Source of the DNA: an uncultured bacterium
Lineage (GTDB): Bacteria; Bacteroidota; Bacteroidia; Bacteroidales; Marinifilaceae
Direction of reading: 5' to 3'
Length of the DNA: 15,417 nt
NCBI GenBank assembly: GCA_905215395.1
Contig: CAJMQA010000050.1
Coordinates: 1 to 15,417, forward strand
Shown: positions 7,089 to 14,617 of the stretch, one piece after another
Layout of the letters: every line of letters starts with the position of its first letter
Position numbering within the stretch: position 1 is the first letter of the stretch
The notes under the pieces: model-generated
Told to the model about the DNA's origin: nothing
The model's database searches: none
The model's input: the letters and a program-made list of their open reading frames with translations, nothing else
Made by a program: the position numbers and the translations under genes

Positions 7089-8270
7089 ATGAGGAATCTG
7101 GATTGTGATATAGCGGTTTTGTTTGCCGGTTTTCTGGCTGGGAATCTGACGGAGGAGCAACAGCGGCAATTGGAAGCGTGGAAGTCGGCCGCTCTGGAGA
7201 ACCAGGCTTTGTTTGAGAAAGTCTGCCGGATTGAAAACCTACGCGAACTGAACCGGATGTCCGCGCAATATGACCGGGAAACGGCATGGGGAAAGATGGA
7301 AGGACATTTTCGGGTTCAGAAGACACCCCGGCTGAAGCGCTGGATAGGATGGGCGGCAATTTTATTACTTCCTTTGTGTGCCGGTTATTTTTTGTTGCAG
7401 AAACCGGCTTTGCAAGGGGTTCCGGAGCCCCTGAATGTTGCTGCTGTTATTCTGCCAGGCAGCCCGAAGGCGATCCTGACTCTCGCAGACGGATCGGTTG
7501 TGGATCTGAAGGGAAGTGAGAGTTTTTTACTTCAGGAAAAAGACGGTACCCATATTGCCAAAGATTCAGCTGTCTTATCCTATAAAACAGAGGAGCAATC
7601 TGACACGAACCAACATGAACCGGTATATAATAAAGTGGAAATTCCACGGGGAGGTGAATACTCCCTGGTTTTAAGCGATGGTACCCTTGTTTATCTGAAT
7701 GCGATGAGCTCTTTACGATATCCGGTGAGTTTTACAGGAAATACCCGGGAGGTGGAACTTTGCGGAGAAGCTTATTTCCAGGTGGAGAAAGACGCTGACC
7801 GGCCTTTCATTGTCAAAACCCAGGATGTCGAAATCCAGGTATTGGGAACCGAATTTAATGTCTCTGCTTACCGCGAGGATAAATCCGTAAAGACTGCTTT
7901 AGTAGAAGGAAGTGTTCAGTTAACCACTCGGCAGAGTCAGGAGCCTTTGATTCTGAAACCTTCCCAGTTGGCTAAGTTCTGTAAATCGTCCGGAAAAACT
8001 TCTGTGAAAAAAGTGGATGTTTCTATGTACACAGCTTGGAAAGACGGGATGTTCGACATCCGCGACTGGCATTTGGAAAATATCATGACCTATCTGTCCC
8101 GCTGGTATGACATCAATGTGTTTTATCAGAATGAAGAGCTGAAAAAAATGAAGTTCGGGTGCTACATCACCCGCTACAGCCGGATAGAACCAATTCTGGA
8201 ATTGCTTGAAAAAACCGGGAAGATACATGCTTCCCTGAAAGGAAATACGATTGTTTTTACTAACAAATGA
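7089..8270 (+). CDS. FecR-family transmembrane anti-sigma factor (right module)
   Basis: Protein of 393 residues. The cytoplasmic N-terminus (1-83) includes FAGFLAGNLTEEQQRQLEAW (12-31), the typical start of Bacteroidota FecR proteins. A single transmembrane segment is at about 86-103 (IGWAAILLLPLCAGYFLL). The periplasmic FecR domain is about 182-280 (PRGGEYSLVLSDGTLVYLNA, LCGEAYFQVEKDADRPFIV, VLGTEFNVSAY). The C-terminal DUF4974-type domain is about 318-390. It should sequester the ECF sigma encoded at 5229 and release it when the STN domain of the next-gene SusC signals. It is separated from that sigma by the ferredoxin gene and the palindromic region, and has its own promoter candidate, so sigma pairing is inferred from position only. 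SusC follows after 83 bp. A purine-rich stretch (AAAAGAAGTAAGAAT) precedes the ATG. Confidence 0.93.
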   Translation: MRNLDCDIAVLFAGFLAGNLTEEQQRQLEAWKSAALENQALFEKVCRIENLRELNRMSAQYDRETAWGKMEGHFRVQKTPRLKRWIGWAAILLLPLCAGYFLLQKPALQGVPEPLNVAAVILPGSPKAILTLADGSVVDLKGSESFLLQEKDGTHIAKDSAVLSYKTEEQSDTNQHEPVYNKVEIPRGGEYSLVLSDGTLVYLNAMSSLRYPVSFTGNTREVELCGEAYFQVEKDADRPFIVKTQDVEIQVLGTEFNVSAYREDKSVKTALVEGSVQLTTRQSQEPLILKPSQLAKFCKSSGKTSVKKVDVSMYTAWKDGMFDIRDWHLENIMTYLSRWYDINVFYQNEELKKMKFGCYITRYSRIEPILELLEKTGKIHASLKGNTIVFTNK

Positions 8271-8274
8271 TAAA

Positions 8275-8327
8275 CAGGGAGCGCGCTAACACTCCCTGAG
8301 ATAAAAATTTCTGCGCTAACAGAAATT
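8275..8327 (+). promoter_or_regulatory. Twin hairpins with identical hexaloops in the FecR-to-SusC junction
   Basis: Five bases after the FecR stop, hairpin 1 (8275-8298) pairs CAGGGAG with CTCCCTG; allowing one C/A mismatch and the pair G8283-C8290, its loop is CGCTAA. Hairpin 2 (8306-8327) pairs AATTTCTG with CAGAAATT and has loop CGCTAA closed by G8313-C8320. The 9-mer GCGCTAACA is thus present twice (8283-8291 and 8313-8321) in the loop area of two otherwise unrelated stems. No U-run follows. This pattern, same loop with different stem, is what a recognised RNA element would look like. A role in SusC message processing, stability or attenuation is inference. Confidence 0.65.
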
Positions 8328-8328
8328 A

Positions 8329-8341
8329 TTAGTTTAACTAA
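8329..8341 (+). promoter_or_regulatory. Short dyad TTAGTT-T-AACTAA before SusC
   Basis: A 6-bp perfect inverted repeat around one central base lies 12 bases before the SusC start codon. It could be a small operator or weaken translation initiation by pairing, but A/T-rich leaders give such dyads by chance. The left SusC leader also has an ATTAGTT about 18 bases before its ATG. Confidence 0.25.
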
Positions 8342-8353
8342 ACATTCAAAGTT

Positions 8354-11300
8354 ATGAAGAAAAATCGAATTCCCCTCCCTTGGGCGGGATTAAAAAAAGT
8401 CTTTTTTATCATGAGACTATCTTTTTACTTTATCTTATTGGCTTGTCTGCAGGTTAGTGCAAACGTTTACGCTCAAAAAGCTGTAGATCTGAACTTTAAA
8501 AAGGTTACACTGCACGATGTTCTCTGGGAATTGCAGAAACAAACCGGATGTGTTTTTTTGTATAGCACTGCCGACGTGAAAGCCGTGGTATTGGAGGAAG
8601 TCGCAGTGAAGCAAAAAACGGTTCAGGAAGTGCTGGATCAATGTCTGGCCAATTCCGGACTGGCCTATGATATGCATAATGATGTTATTGTAATCCGGAA
8701 AACGGATAGGTTGGCAGAGATTCCAGCAGCTCCGGCAATTACTGTGAAGGGAATTGTTGTGGATAACAACGGAGAGCCCTTGCCAGGGGTGTCTGTGCGT
8801 GTCAAAGGTACATCTTCCGGTGTGGCTACTGATGTTTCAGGTAAGTTTGAAATTAAGTTATCGGACCTCAAAGATGCGATACTGATATTTTCGTTTGTCG
8901 GCATGAAAACCCGTGAAATGGCTGTCCCGGAAGATGGTAGCCCAATGAAGGTGGTATTGCAGGCTGATCAGGAACAATTGGATGAAGTGGTGGTAACAGG
9001 ATATGGGACAGTGACCCGGGAAGCTTATACCGGATCGGCGAGTGTCGTGGGAGCACAAAAGATTGCAGAACGGCCTGTTGCTTCTTTTGTGGATGTATTG
9101 CGCGGGAATTCTCCTGGTACTCTGGTGACTTCAACAGGACAACCGGGTGTGGGTGCTACCATCCGTTTGCGTGGTATCAGCTCTATGAATGCTTCCAATA
9201 CTCCTCTGTATGTGGTGGATGGTGTTGTTTGGGATGGTGGTAATATGTCAGGGGATTCTGAATATCCGACTAATCCCCTGAATACCCTTAATCCTTCGGA
9301 TATTGCCAGTATGACTATATTGAAGGATGCTGCTTCTGCTTCCTTGTATGGTTCCAGAGGTGCGAACGGAGTTATTGTCATTACTACAAAGCAGGGGAAA
9401 AAGGCACAGAAGGTAAATTATACGGTAGATGCACAATTCGGTGTTGCAAAACTATTCAAAGCTTCTAAACCGGATTTAGTGAATAGGGAAGAATTTATTG
9501 ATTTGTGGCTGGAAGGGGAAATGCATTACCAGATACAGCGAAAATCAGGGATGGATGGACTTTTTGATGAAGTAAAAAAGTTGTATGCAGATAAAACAGG
9601 GTACAAATACCAGAAAAAAAATTATGAAGACTGGATGAATCTGGCTAAAAAAGAATTCAACAAACAGTTTAAGATATATAATCCTGTAGAAGACACTTAT
9701 TATAGTAATTTTTTCAATGAAGATGGAACCCAGGGCGAGGACTACAACCGTTTGCCTGACATAGACTGGTATGACGAAGTAACCCGGAATGCTCCTTTTC
9801 AGAAAATAAATGCTTCTGCAAGAGGCGGAAATGAGATCGTGAAATTTTATACTTCTCTGGAATACTTTAATCAGCAGGGAATCCTGAGGGGCAGTGAACT
9901 GAAGCGGTATTCTTTCAGGGCAAATCTCTCTTCTGACGATTCTAAGCGCTTTTTTAATTGGGGGATCAGCAATATGATCAGTTATTCCGATCAGAGCGGT
10001 CCGCGCCGGGATGCCTTGGGGTATGCCATGCCACAATACACTGCTTTAGCTTTAGCACCTATTGTACCGGTGAGGTTAGAGGACGGATCCTATAATTTTA
10101 AATTTCCCAGTAATGTAAACAGCAATATTAATCCGGTGGCAGTCGGTGAATATTATACGTATGCACGTCCCCAATTGAAGACTTTACTATCCGGTTGGGC
10201 AAAATTCAATTTTACAGATTGGTTGAATTTTAAAAGTGTTGCTGCCGTTGATTTTCTCTATGCCCGTAAACGTCATTATTATGACAAGGATTTTGGAGAC
10301 GGCCTGAAGGATCATGGGGTTTTGTCTGAGCGGGATGCCCGGCGTACAAAAATTACTAATTCCAATTTGCTCTATTTCGATAAGGTATTTTCAGATGTGC
10401 ACCATGTTTCCGCTTATGGGGGAATTGAATTGGAAAGTATGAAGACTGCTTATGTGGCTGCTACCGGCAAAAATTTCCTTTCAGATGACTATCCTTATTT
10501 GTCGGCTTCTTCAGTAGCCAGTAGTATGTCGGGAAGCGGAGATGAGTACGCTATGTTTTCCTGGTTGATGAAACTGGATTATGCATATGACAATAAATAT
10601 TATTTGGGAGGTTCATTCAGAAGTGACCGTTCATCCCGTTTTGATCCGGATCATCGGGTGGGTAATTTTTGGTCTGTATCCGGAGCCTGGAGGATTTCCC
10701 AGGAAGATTTTATGAAAAATCTTCCGATGATTAATAATCTGAAGATCAAAGCCAGCTACGGTGTGAACGGGACATTGCCGAGCACTTACTATTCCTGGCG
10801 TTCCAGATATGGCTTCGGAGCTGATTATGCCGGTGATTTGGGAATATTCCCGTCTGCTATTGGAAATAAAAACCTGACCTGGGAGGAAAATAAAGTATTT
10901 AATGTCGGAATGGATCTCCGTTTGTTCGATCGTTGGGATATTAGTCTGGAATATTACAACCGGAAGACCTCCAACTTATTATTGGATGAACAGATTTCTA
11001 TGGTGACAGGACACGAGACACGCCTGATCAATTCCAACGCCGGTTTGAAGAACAGAGGTGTTGAGTTTGAAACTTCGGTTAATATTATAAAAGATCGTAT
11101 GGTAAACTGGGATTTCAGTTTGAACATTGCCACTTTGAAGAATGAATTCTACGGTTTGAAAAATGATGATATCGGTACCCAAATCAAACGGAACGGAGAG
11201 AGTTATTATTCCTGGTATCTGAGAGAATGGGCCGGAGTAGATCCGGAAACAGGGGAACAGCAGTGGTATTATACGGATAAGGATGGTAATAGGGCTATTA

Positions 11301-11833
11301 CAAAAAGTTATGATAAGGCTGAACGGAAAATTGTAGGCAAGGCATTGCCGAAAGTTAACGGAGGATTCTCTACTGTCATCAGTTATGCTGGTCTGGAATT
11401 AAGCTGCCTTTTTACTTATGCCATGGGACATAAAGTGCTGGATTATACCGGACGTGTGGCGACTAAGAATGACGGTAAAAGAGACTACCGGGGGATTGAA
11501 CGGGATCAGCTGGACCGGTGGACGCCGGACAATACAGGAGGTAAAAATCCGCTGCGTATCAATACCAAATGGGACCGTTGGATTTCAACACGTTATCTGT
11601 ATAAAGGAGACTATCTGAAATTCAAGAATCTGAAATTGCAATATTCGCTACCTCAAGGATGGATACAAAAGCTGCATTTGTCGGGTGTAAAAGTGTTCGG
11701 TCAGGTAGAAAACCTGTTTGCCGTATGTGCACTGAAAGGATATGATCCCGAGATGACTTTGAATGGATACCGGAATCCGGACGATTATCCGTCAGCGACT
11801 ACTTATACTGCCGGATTACAAATTAACTTTTAA
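8354..11833 (+). CDS. SusC/RagA-family TonB-dependent outer-membrane receptor with STN domain (complete)
   Basis: Protein of 1159 residues, a full-length SusC. A long basic n-region and hydrophobic core (about 16-36) lead to probable cleavage after VYA (38-40). STN domain about 43-116; carboxypeptidase-regulatory-like domain about 129-205 (GEPLPGVSVRVKGTSSGVAT); Ton box LDEVVVTGYG (209-218); plug about 228-346 with RLRGISSMNASNTPLYVVDG and LKDAASASLYGSRGANGV; then the barrel, ending in GLQINF with the C-terminal Phe expected for Bam-dependent assembly. With the SusD 11 bp downstream it should form a SusCD import complex at the outer membrane, and through STN it should signal to the preceding FecR. 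No glycoside hydrolase, protease or sulfatase is nearby; phosphatases follow instead, so the cargo may be a phosphorylated compound, which is inference. The leader carries the twin hairpins. Confidence 0.96.
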   Translation: MKKNRIPLPWAGLKKVFFIMRLSFYFILLACLQVSANVYAQKAVDLNFKKVTLHDVLWELQKQTGCVFLYSTADVKAVVLEEVAVKQKTVQEVLDQCLANSGLAYDMHNDVIVIRKTDRLAEIPAAPAITVKGIVVDNNGEPLPGVSVRVKGTSSGVATDVSGKFEIKLSDLKDAILIFSFVGMKTREMAVPEDGSPMKVVLQADQEQLDEVVVTGYGTVTREAYTGSASVVGAQKIAERPVASFVDVLRGNSPGTLVTSTGQPGVGATIRLRGISSMNASNTPLYVVDGVVWDGGNMSGDSEYPTNPLNTLNPSDIASMTILKDAASASLYGSRGANGVIVITTKQGKKAQKVNYTVDAQFGVAKLFKASKPDLVNREEFIDLWLEGEMHYQIQRKSGMDGLFDEVKKLYADKTGYKYQKKNYEDWMNLAKKEFNKQFKIYNPVEDTYYSNFFNEDGTQGEDYNRLPDIDWYDEVTRNAPFQKINASARGGNEIVKFYTSLEYFNQQGILRGSELKRYSFRANLSSDDSKRFFNWGISNMISYSDQSGPRRDALGYAMPQYTALALAPIVPVRLEDGSYNFKFPSNVNSNINPVAVGEYYTYARPQLKTLLSGWAKFNFTDWLNFKSVAAVDFLYARKRHYYDKDFGDGLKDHGVLSERDARRTKITNSNLLYFDKVFSDVHHVSAYGGIELESMKTAYVAATGKNFLSDDYPYLSASSVASSMSGSGDEYAMFSWLMKLDYAYDNKYYLGGSFRSDRSSRFDPDHRVGNFWSVSGAWRISQEDFMKNLPMINNLKIKASYGVNGTLPSTYYSWRSRYGFGADYAGDLGIFPSAIGNKNLTWEENKVFNVGMDLRLFDRWDISLEYYNRKTSNLLLDEQISMVTGHETRLINSNAGLKNRGVEFETSVNIIKDRMVNWDFSLNIATLKNEFYGLKNDDIGTQIKRNGESYYSWYLREWAGVDPETGEQQWYYTDKDGNRAITKSYDKAERKIVGKALPKVNGGFSTVISYAGLELSCLFTYAMGHKVLDYTGRVATKNDGKRDYRGIERDQLDRWTPDNTGGKNPLRINTKWDRWISTRYLYKGDYLKFKNLKLQYSLPQGWIQKLHLSGVKVFGQVENLFAVCALKGYDPEMTLNGYRNPDDYPSATTYTAGLQINF

Positions 11834-11844
11834 ATTTTGGAAGT

Positions 11845-13356
11845 ATGAAAAAGCTATATATATTCTTTGCCTTATTTCTTTTGGTCAGTGCAGGATGCGA
11901 AAATTTCCTGGATCGGGAGAATTATACGGAGATGGATGAAAACGATGTGTTTAAAACTGTGGAGAATGCACAAGGAGCCTTGGTCGGGGTATATGACAGA
12001 CTTTCCGACGAAGAATACTATGGACGTCAGATTCAGGCTTATGAAGCGGCGAAAGGACCTGATTTTTATGTGTTGACATCCAGCGGGAACCGTTTCGAAA
12101 AGGAAAATGGTTATACCGAAACTTCTTCTTCTGCCGGATATGCATTTGATACCTGGAAAAGATATTATTATACCCTGAAAGGAGCTGTCCTGATTATTGA
12201 CGGCGTGGATGAGGCAGAGGGAGCGGAAAGTGAAAAAGCACGGATAAAAGGTGAAGCATTGGCATTGAGAGGACTGACCTATTTTGAACTGATGCGTTCA
12301 TTTGCCTATCCTCCTATTTTCTCCTTCCCGGGGAAAGCCAGATATGAGGATAAGTACAAATGGGGGGTTCCTGTTGCTTTGACCGGAGAAGATTTGAAAC
12401 GGATAGAGGAAAAACCGGAAGGACGGAAAGATGCCAAATATTGCTACGAGGAGGTGATTGTGAAAGATTTGGTTGCTGCCCGTGATTTACTGAAAGAAAA
12501 TGGAAGTGAGGAGCAGAAATACATCTCTTATGCTGCTGTGTGTGGTTTGCTTTCCAGGGTTTACCTCTATATGGAGAGATGGGAAGATGCTAAAAATGCA
12601 GCTTTGGAGGCTATTGCGGCAACTAAAGCCAGGATGATCGACTACAAAGAGTATACCGGTACTTATTTTAAATCGTTCAATCCGGAAAGTATCTGGGAAT
12701 TGCAATATACTGAAACGGATAATCTTGGAACAAATGCTCTGAATTATATTATCCGGTACCAGACCATCGATAAACCTGGCGATCCGAAAGACGGACAGGT
12801 AGATGCTGAAGTTGGGTATGCTGCTTATGTATTGCAGGATGCGTGGATTTCTTTGGTCGGAGAAAATGCAGGGGATGTAAGGAATTATCTCATTTGTTCT
12901 TCCAAAGATAATAACAAGTCATGCCGGAAATATATCGGAAATCCGCATTACTTGCATGATATTCCTATGGTGCGTTTACCAGAGCTTTACCTGAATCTTG
13001 CGGAAGCTTATGCTGAATTGGACGATCCGGAAGCAAAAAATGCGTTGAATGAAGTCTATAAGAATAGAGTTGGGACAGATTTTGATGCTACCGGACTCGA
13101 TAAAGCGGATCTCATTCGTGAAATCCTGAAAGAACGTAGAAAAGAACTAATTCTGGAAGGCCATACTTACTGGGATTACTTCAGAAGGGCAATACCGTTT
13201 GATAGGGAGCCGAATGGCTGTATAGATGATAATAAGAGTCATATTGATTATACAATGCCCCAGGTGGTTTATCCGGTCCCTGAACAGGAAATGGATGCAA
13301 ATCCGATTATCAGGAATCAGCAAAATCCGGGATATAGTCCTTATATTGTAAGTTAA
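11845..13356 (+). CDS. SusD/RagB-family nutrient-binding outer-membrane lipoprotein
   Basis: Protein of 503 residues, normal SusD length. It has a lipoprotein signal peptide with lipobox LVSAGC, lipidated Cys18, followed by the typical ENFLDRE. The N-terminal SusD-like domain (about 19-215) carries TPR-type helices (ARIKGEALALRGLTYFELMRSF is split here as ARIKGEALALRG and LTYFELMRSF, about 133-154), and the C-terminal SusD/RagB region is about 270-503, with LPELYLNLAEAYAEL and ILKERRKELILEGHTYWDYF. It acts as the surface lid of the SusC barrel encoded 11 bp upstream; the tight spacing implies one operon. The C-terminus (PIIRNQQNPGY) is the classic SusD ending. No sequence feature tells the ligand. 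Confidence 0.96.
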   Translation: MKKLYIFFALFLLVSAGCENFLDRENYTEMDENDVFKTVENAQGALVGVYDRLSDEEYYGRQIQAYEAAKGPDFYVLTSSGNRFEKENGYTETSSSAGYAFDTWKRYYYTLKGAVLIIDGVDEAEGAESEKARIKGEALALRGLTYFELMRSFAYPPIFSFPGKARYEDKYKWGVPVALTGEDLKRIEEKPEGRKDAKYCYEEVIVKDLVAARDLLKENGSEEQKYISYAAVCGLLSRVYLYMERWEDAKNAALEAIAATKARMIDYKEYTGTYFKSFNPESIWELQYTETDNLGTNALNYIIRYQTIDKPGDPKDGQVDAEVGYAAYVLQDAWISLVGENAGDVRNYLICSSKDNNKSCRKYIGNPHYLHDIPMVRLPELYLNLAEAYAELDDPEAKNALNEVYKNRVGTDFDATGLDKADLIREILKERRKELILEGHTYWDYFRRAIPFDREPNGCIDDNKSHIDYTMPQVVYPVPEQEMDANPIIRNQQNPGYSPYIVS

Positions 13357-13375
13357 AATTAGTAATGATCTGAAA

Positions 13376-13411
13376 AATGTCCGGTTTGTTGTTCCAGACA
13401 AACCGGACATT
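13376..13411. terminator. 14-bp perfect hairpin between SusD and metallophosphoesterase
   Basis: AATGTCCGGTTTGT (13376-13389) and ACAAACCGGACATT (13398-13411) are perfect reverse complements around an eight-base loop. Read rightward, it is not followed by a U-run, whereas leftward the arm runs into TTTTT, so the intrinsic-terminator signature is on the unexpected strand. It ends nine bases before the next ATG (13421). For the rightward message it may mark the 3' end of the SusCD mRNA or act as a partial terminator or stabiliser. Confidence 0.6.
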
Positions 13412-13420
13412 CATGTAAAT

Positions 13421-14566
13421 ATGAAAAAATGGTATAATTTGTGGCTGACGTTAGCCATGTTGATTGTTGGCTTCCTGGCTTGCCGGGGAGTAGCAGGACA
13501 GGAACCGGATCTTCCAGTAAAAGAGGTGCATTTAGAGCCGGACGGACCTTACGTTTTGTATGAGGATGTCGGAAAGATCCGTCTGATACAGGTCAATTCC
13601 CGGGGGAGATTGACAGATTCTGTATTTGATCTGTCTGAAAATATTGTATTTCCGGTAATATCTGACAGCGGAGAACAACTGTTTCAGGTAAAATTGCATC
13701 CTTTTCAGCGTCCGCATTGGCAGTTACCCCAGGCAGAAAAGATGGTGGTTATTTCTGATCCGCATGGAAATCTGGAATGTTTCGTGTCGGTATTGCAACA
13801 TAACGGAATCATCAATGATCGTTATGAATGGACTTTCGGGAAAAATCAGTTGGTGATCATAGGAGATGTATTCGACCGGGGAAAGGATGTCCTGCCTATA
13901 TTCTGGTTAATTTATAAGTTGGAGGAAGAAGCTGCTGAGGCTGGAGGGCAGTTGTTGTTTACGCTGGGGAATCATGAAGAGATGGTGTTGCGTGGAGATA
14001 CCCGCTATACGAAAAAAAAATATAGAATATTGGCAGATTCATTGCAGATGCCATATCAGAAATTATGGCAGGAAGACAGTGAATTGGGACGTTGGTTGAG
14101 AACGCGGAATCTGATACAGCAGGTCGGGGATAATTTGATTGTTCATGCAGGATTAAGCAGGGAATTTCTGAAACGGAAAGAATCTGTTGTCCAAATGAAT
14201 GAAACTATCGGAAAGAATCTTTCCCTGAGCCGGGAAGAACGGAAGGAAGCATCTGATATTTCAGCATTTGTTTTTGATACCAAACTTGGACCTTTTTGGT
14301 ATAGGGGGATGGTAAGATCTGACACGAAATATTTTCCCCTGACTCTGGCTGAGGTGGAAAGTATTCTGAAAAAATTCAATGTCAGACGTGTCCTCGTTGG
14401 ACATACGGTATTTGATGATGTAACGCCTTTTTTTGACCGGAAGGTGATAGCTGTGAATGTGGATAATCAGGAAAATATGAAAGAAGCGCGGGGTCGGGGA
14501 ATTCTGATAGAAAATGGGAAAATCTATGTGATCTATGATGCATCGGTTCCCGGTTTATTGGAATAA
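13421..14566 (+). CDS. Secreted calcineurin-like metallophosphoesterase (Ser/Thr phosphatase-like)
   Basis: Protein of 381 residues with all core metallophosphoesterase motifs: SDPHGN (Asp113, His115), GDVFDRG (Asp149, Asp152, Arg153), GNHE (Asn184, His185), a VHAG histidine (His242) and GHT (His328). GPFWYRG (290-296) and the overall motif order resemble the PPP-like bacterial phosphatases of the Shewanella-like type, so phosphomonoesters or phosphoproteins are possible substrates. The N-terminus is a secretion signal (hydrophobic 8-20) with a possible relaxed lipobox GFLAC (Cys21); if not lipidated, cleavage near GVAG would leave it periplasmic. Residues 35-100 form an extra N-terminal segment before the catalytic fold that I do not recognise. 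It follows SusD by 64 bp containing a strong hairpin and no obvious promoter, so low-level read-through from SusCD is plausible. Confidence 0.9.
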   Translation: MKKWYNLWLTLAMLIVGFLACRGVAGQEPDLPVKEVHLEPDGPYVLYEDVGKIRLIQVNSRGRLTDSVFDLSENIVFPVISDSGEQLFQVKLHPFQRPHWQLPQAEKMVVISDPHGNLECFVSVLQHNGIINDRYEWTFGKNQLVIIGDVFDRGKDVLPIFWLIYKLEEEAAEAGGQLLFTLGNHEEMVLRGDTRYTKKKYRILADSLQMPYQKLWQEDSELGRWLRTRNLIQQVGDNLIVHAGLSREFLKRKESVVQMNETIGKNLSLSREERKEASDISAFVFDTKLGPFWYRGMVRSDTKYFPLTLAEVESILKKFNVRRVLVGHTVFDDVTPFFDRKVIAVNVDNQENMKEARGRGILIENGKIYVIYDASVPGLLE

Positions 14567-14571
14567 ATTCT

Positions 14572-14579
14572 TAATTTTG
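14572..14579 (+). promoter_or_regulatory. Candidate -7 promoter element for the alkaline phosphatase
   Basis: TAATTTTG, an exact TAnnTTTG match, begins five bases after the metallophosphoesterase stop and lies 38 bases before the phosphatase ATG. The -33 region is not consensus. No recognisable Pho box or SD site was seen. Confidence 0.4.
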
Positions 14580-14617
14580 CATTGTGTACATGACTGTATT
14601 ATTATAATTTATACGGG

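Noticed and set aside
6825..7169. Minus-strand open frame of 114 codons over the palindrome and the FecR start
   Set aside because: Overlaps the 5' end of a clear FecR gene in antisense, has no recognisable domain and its composition follows the repeats; no supporting start signal.
9545..10036. 163-codon antisense frame inside SusC
   Set aside because: Shadow of the conserved SusC frame; low-complexity hydrophobic translation without motifs.
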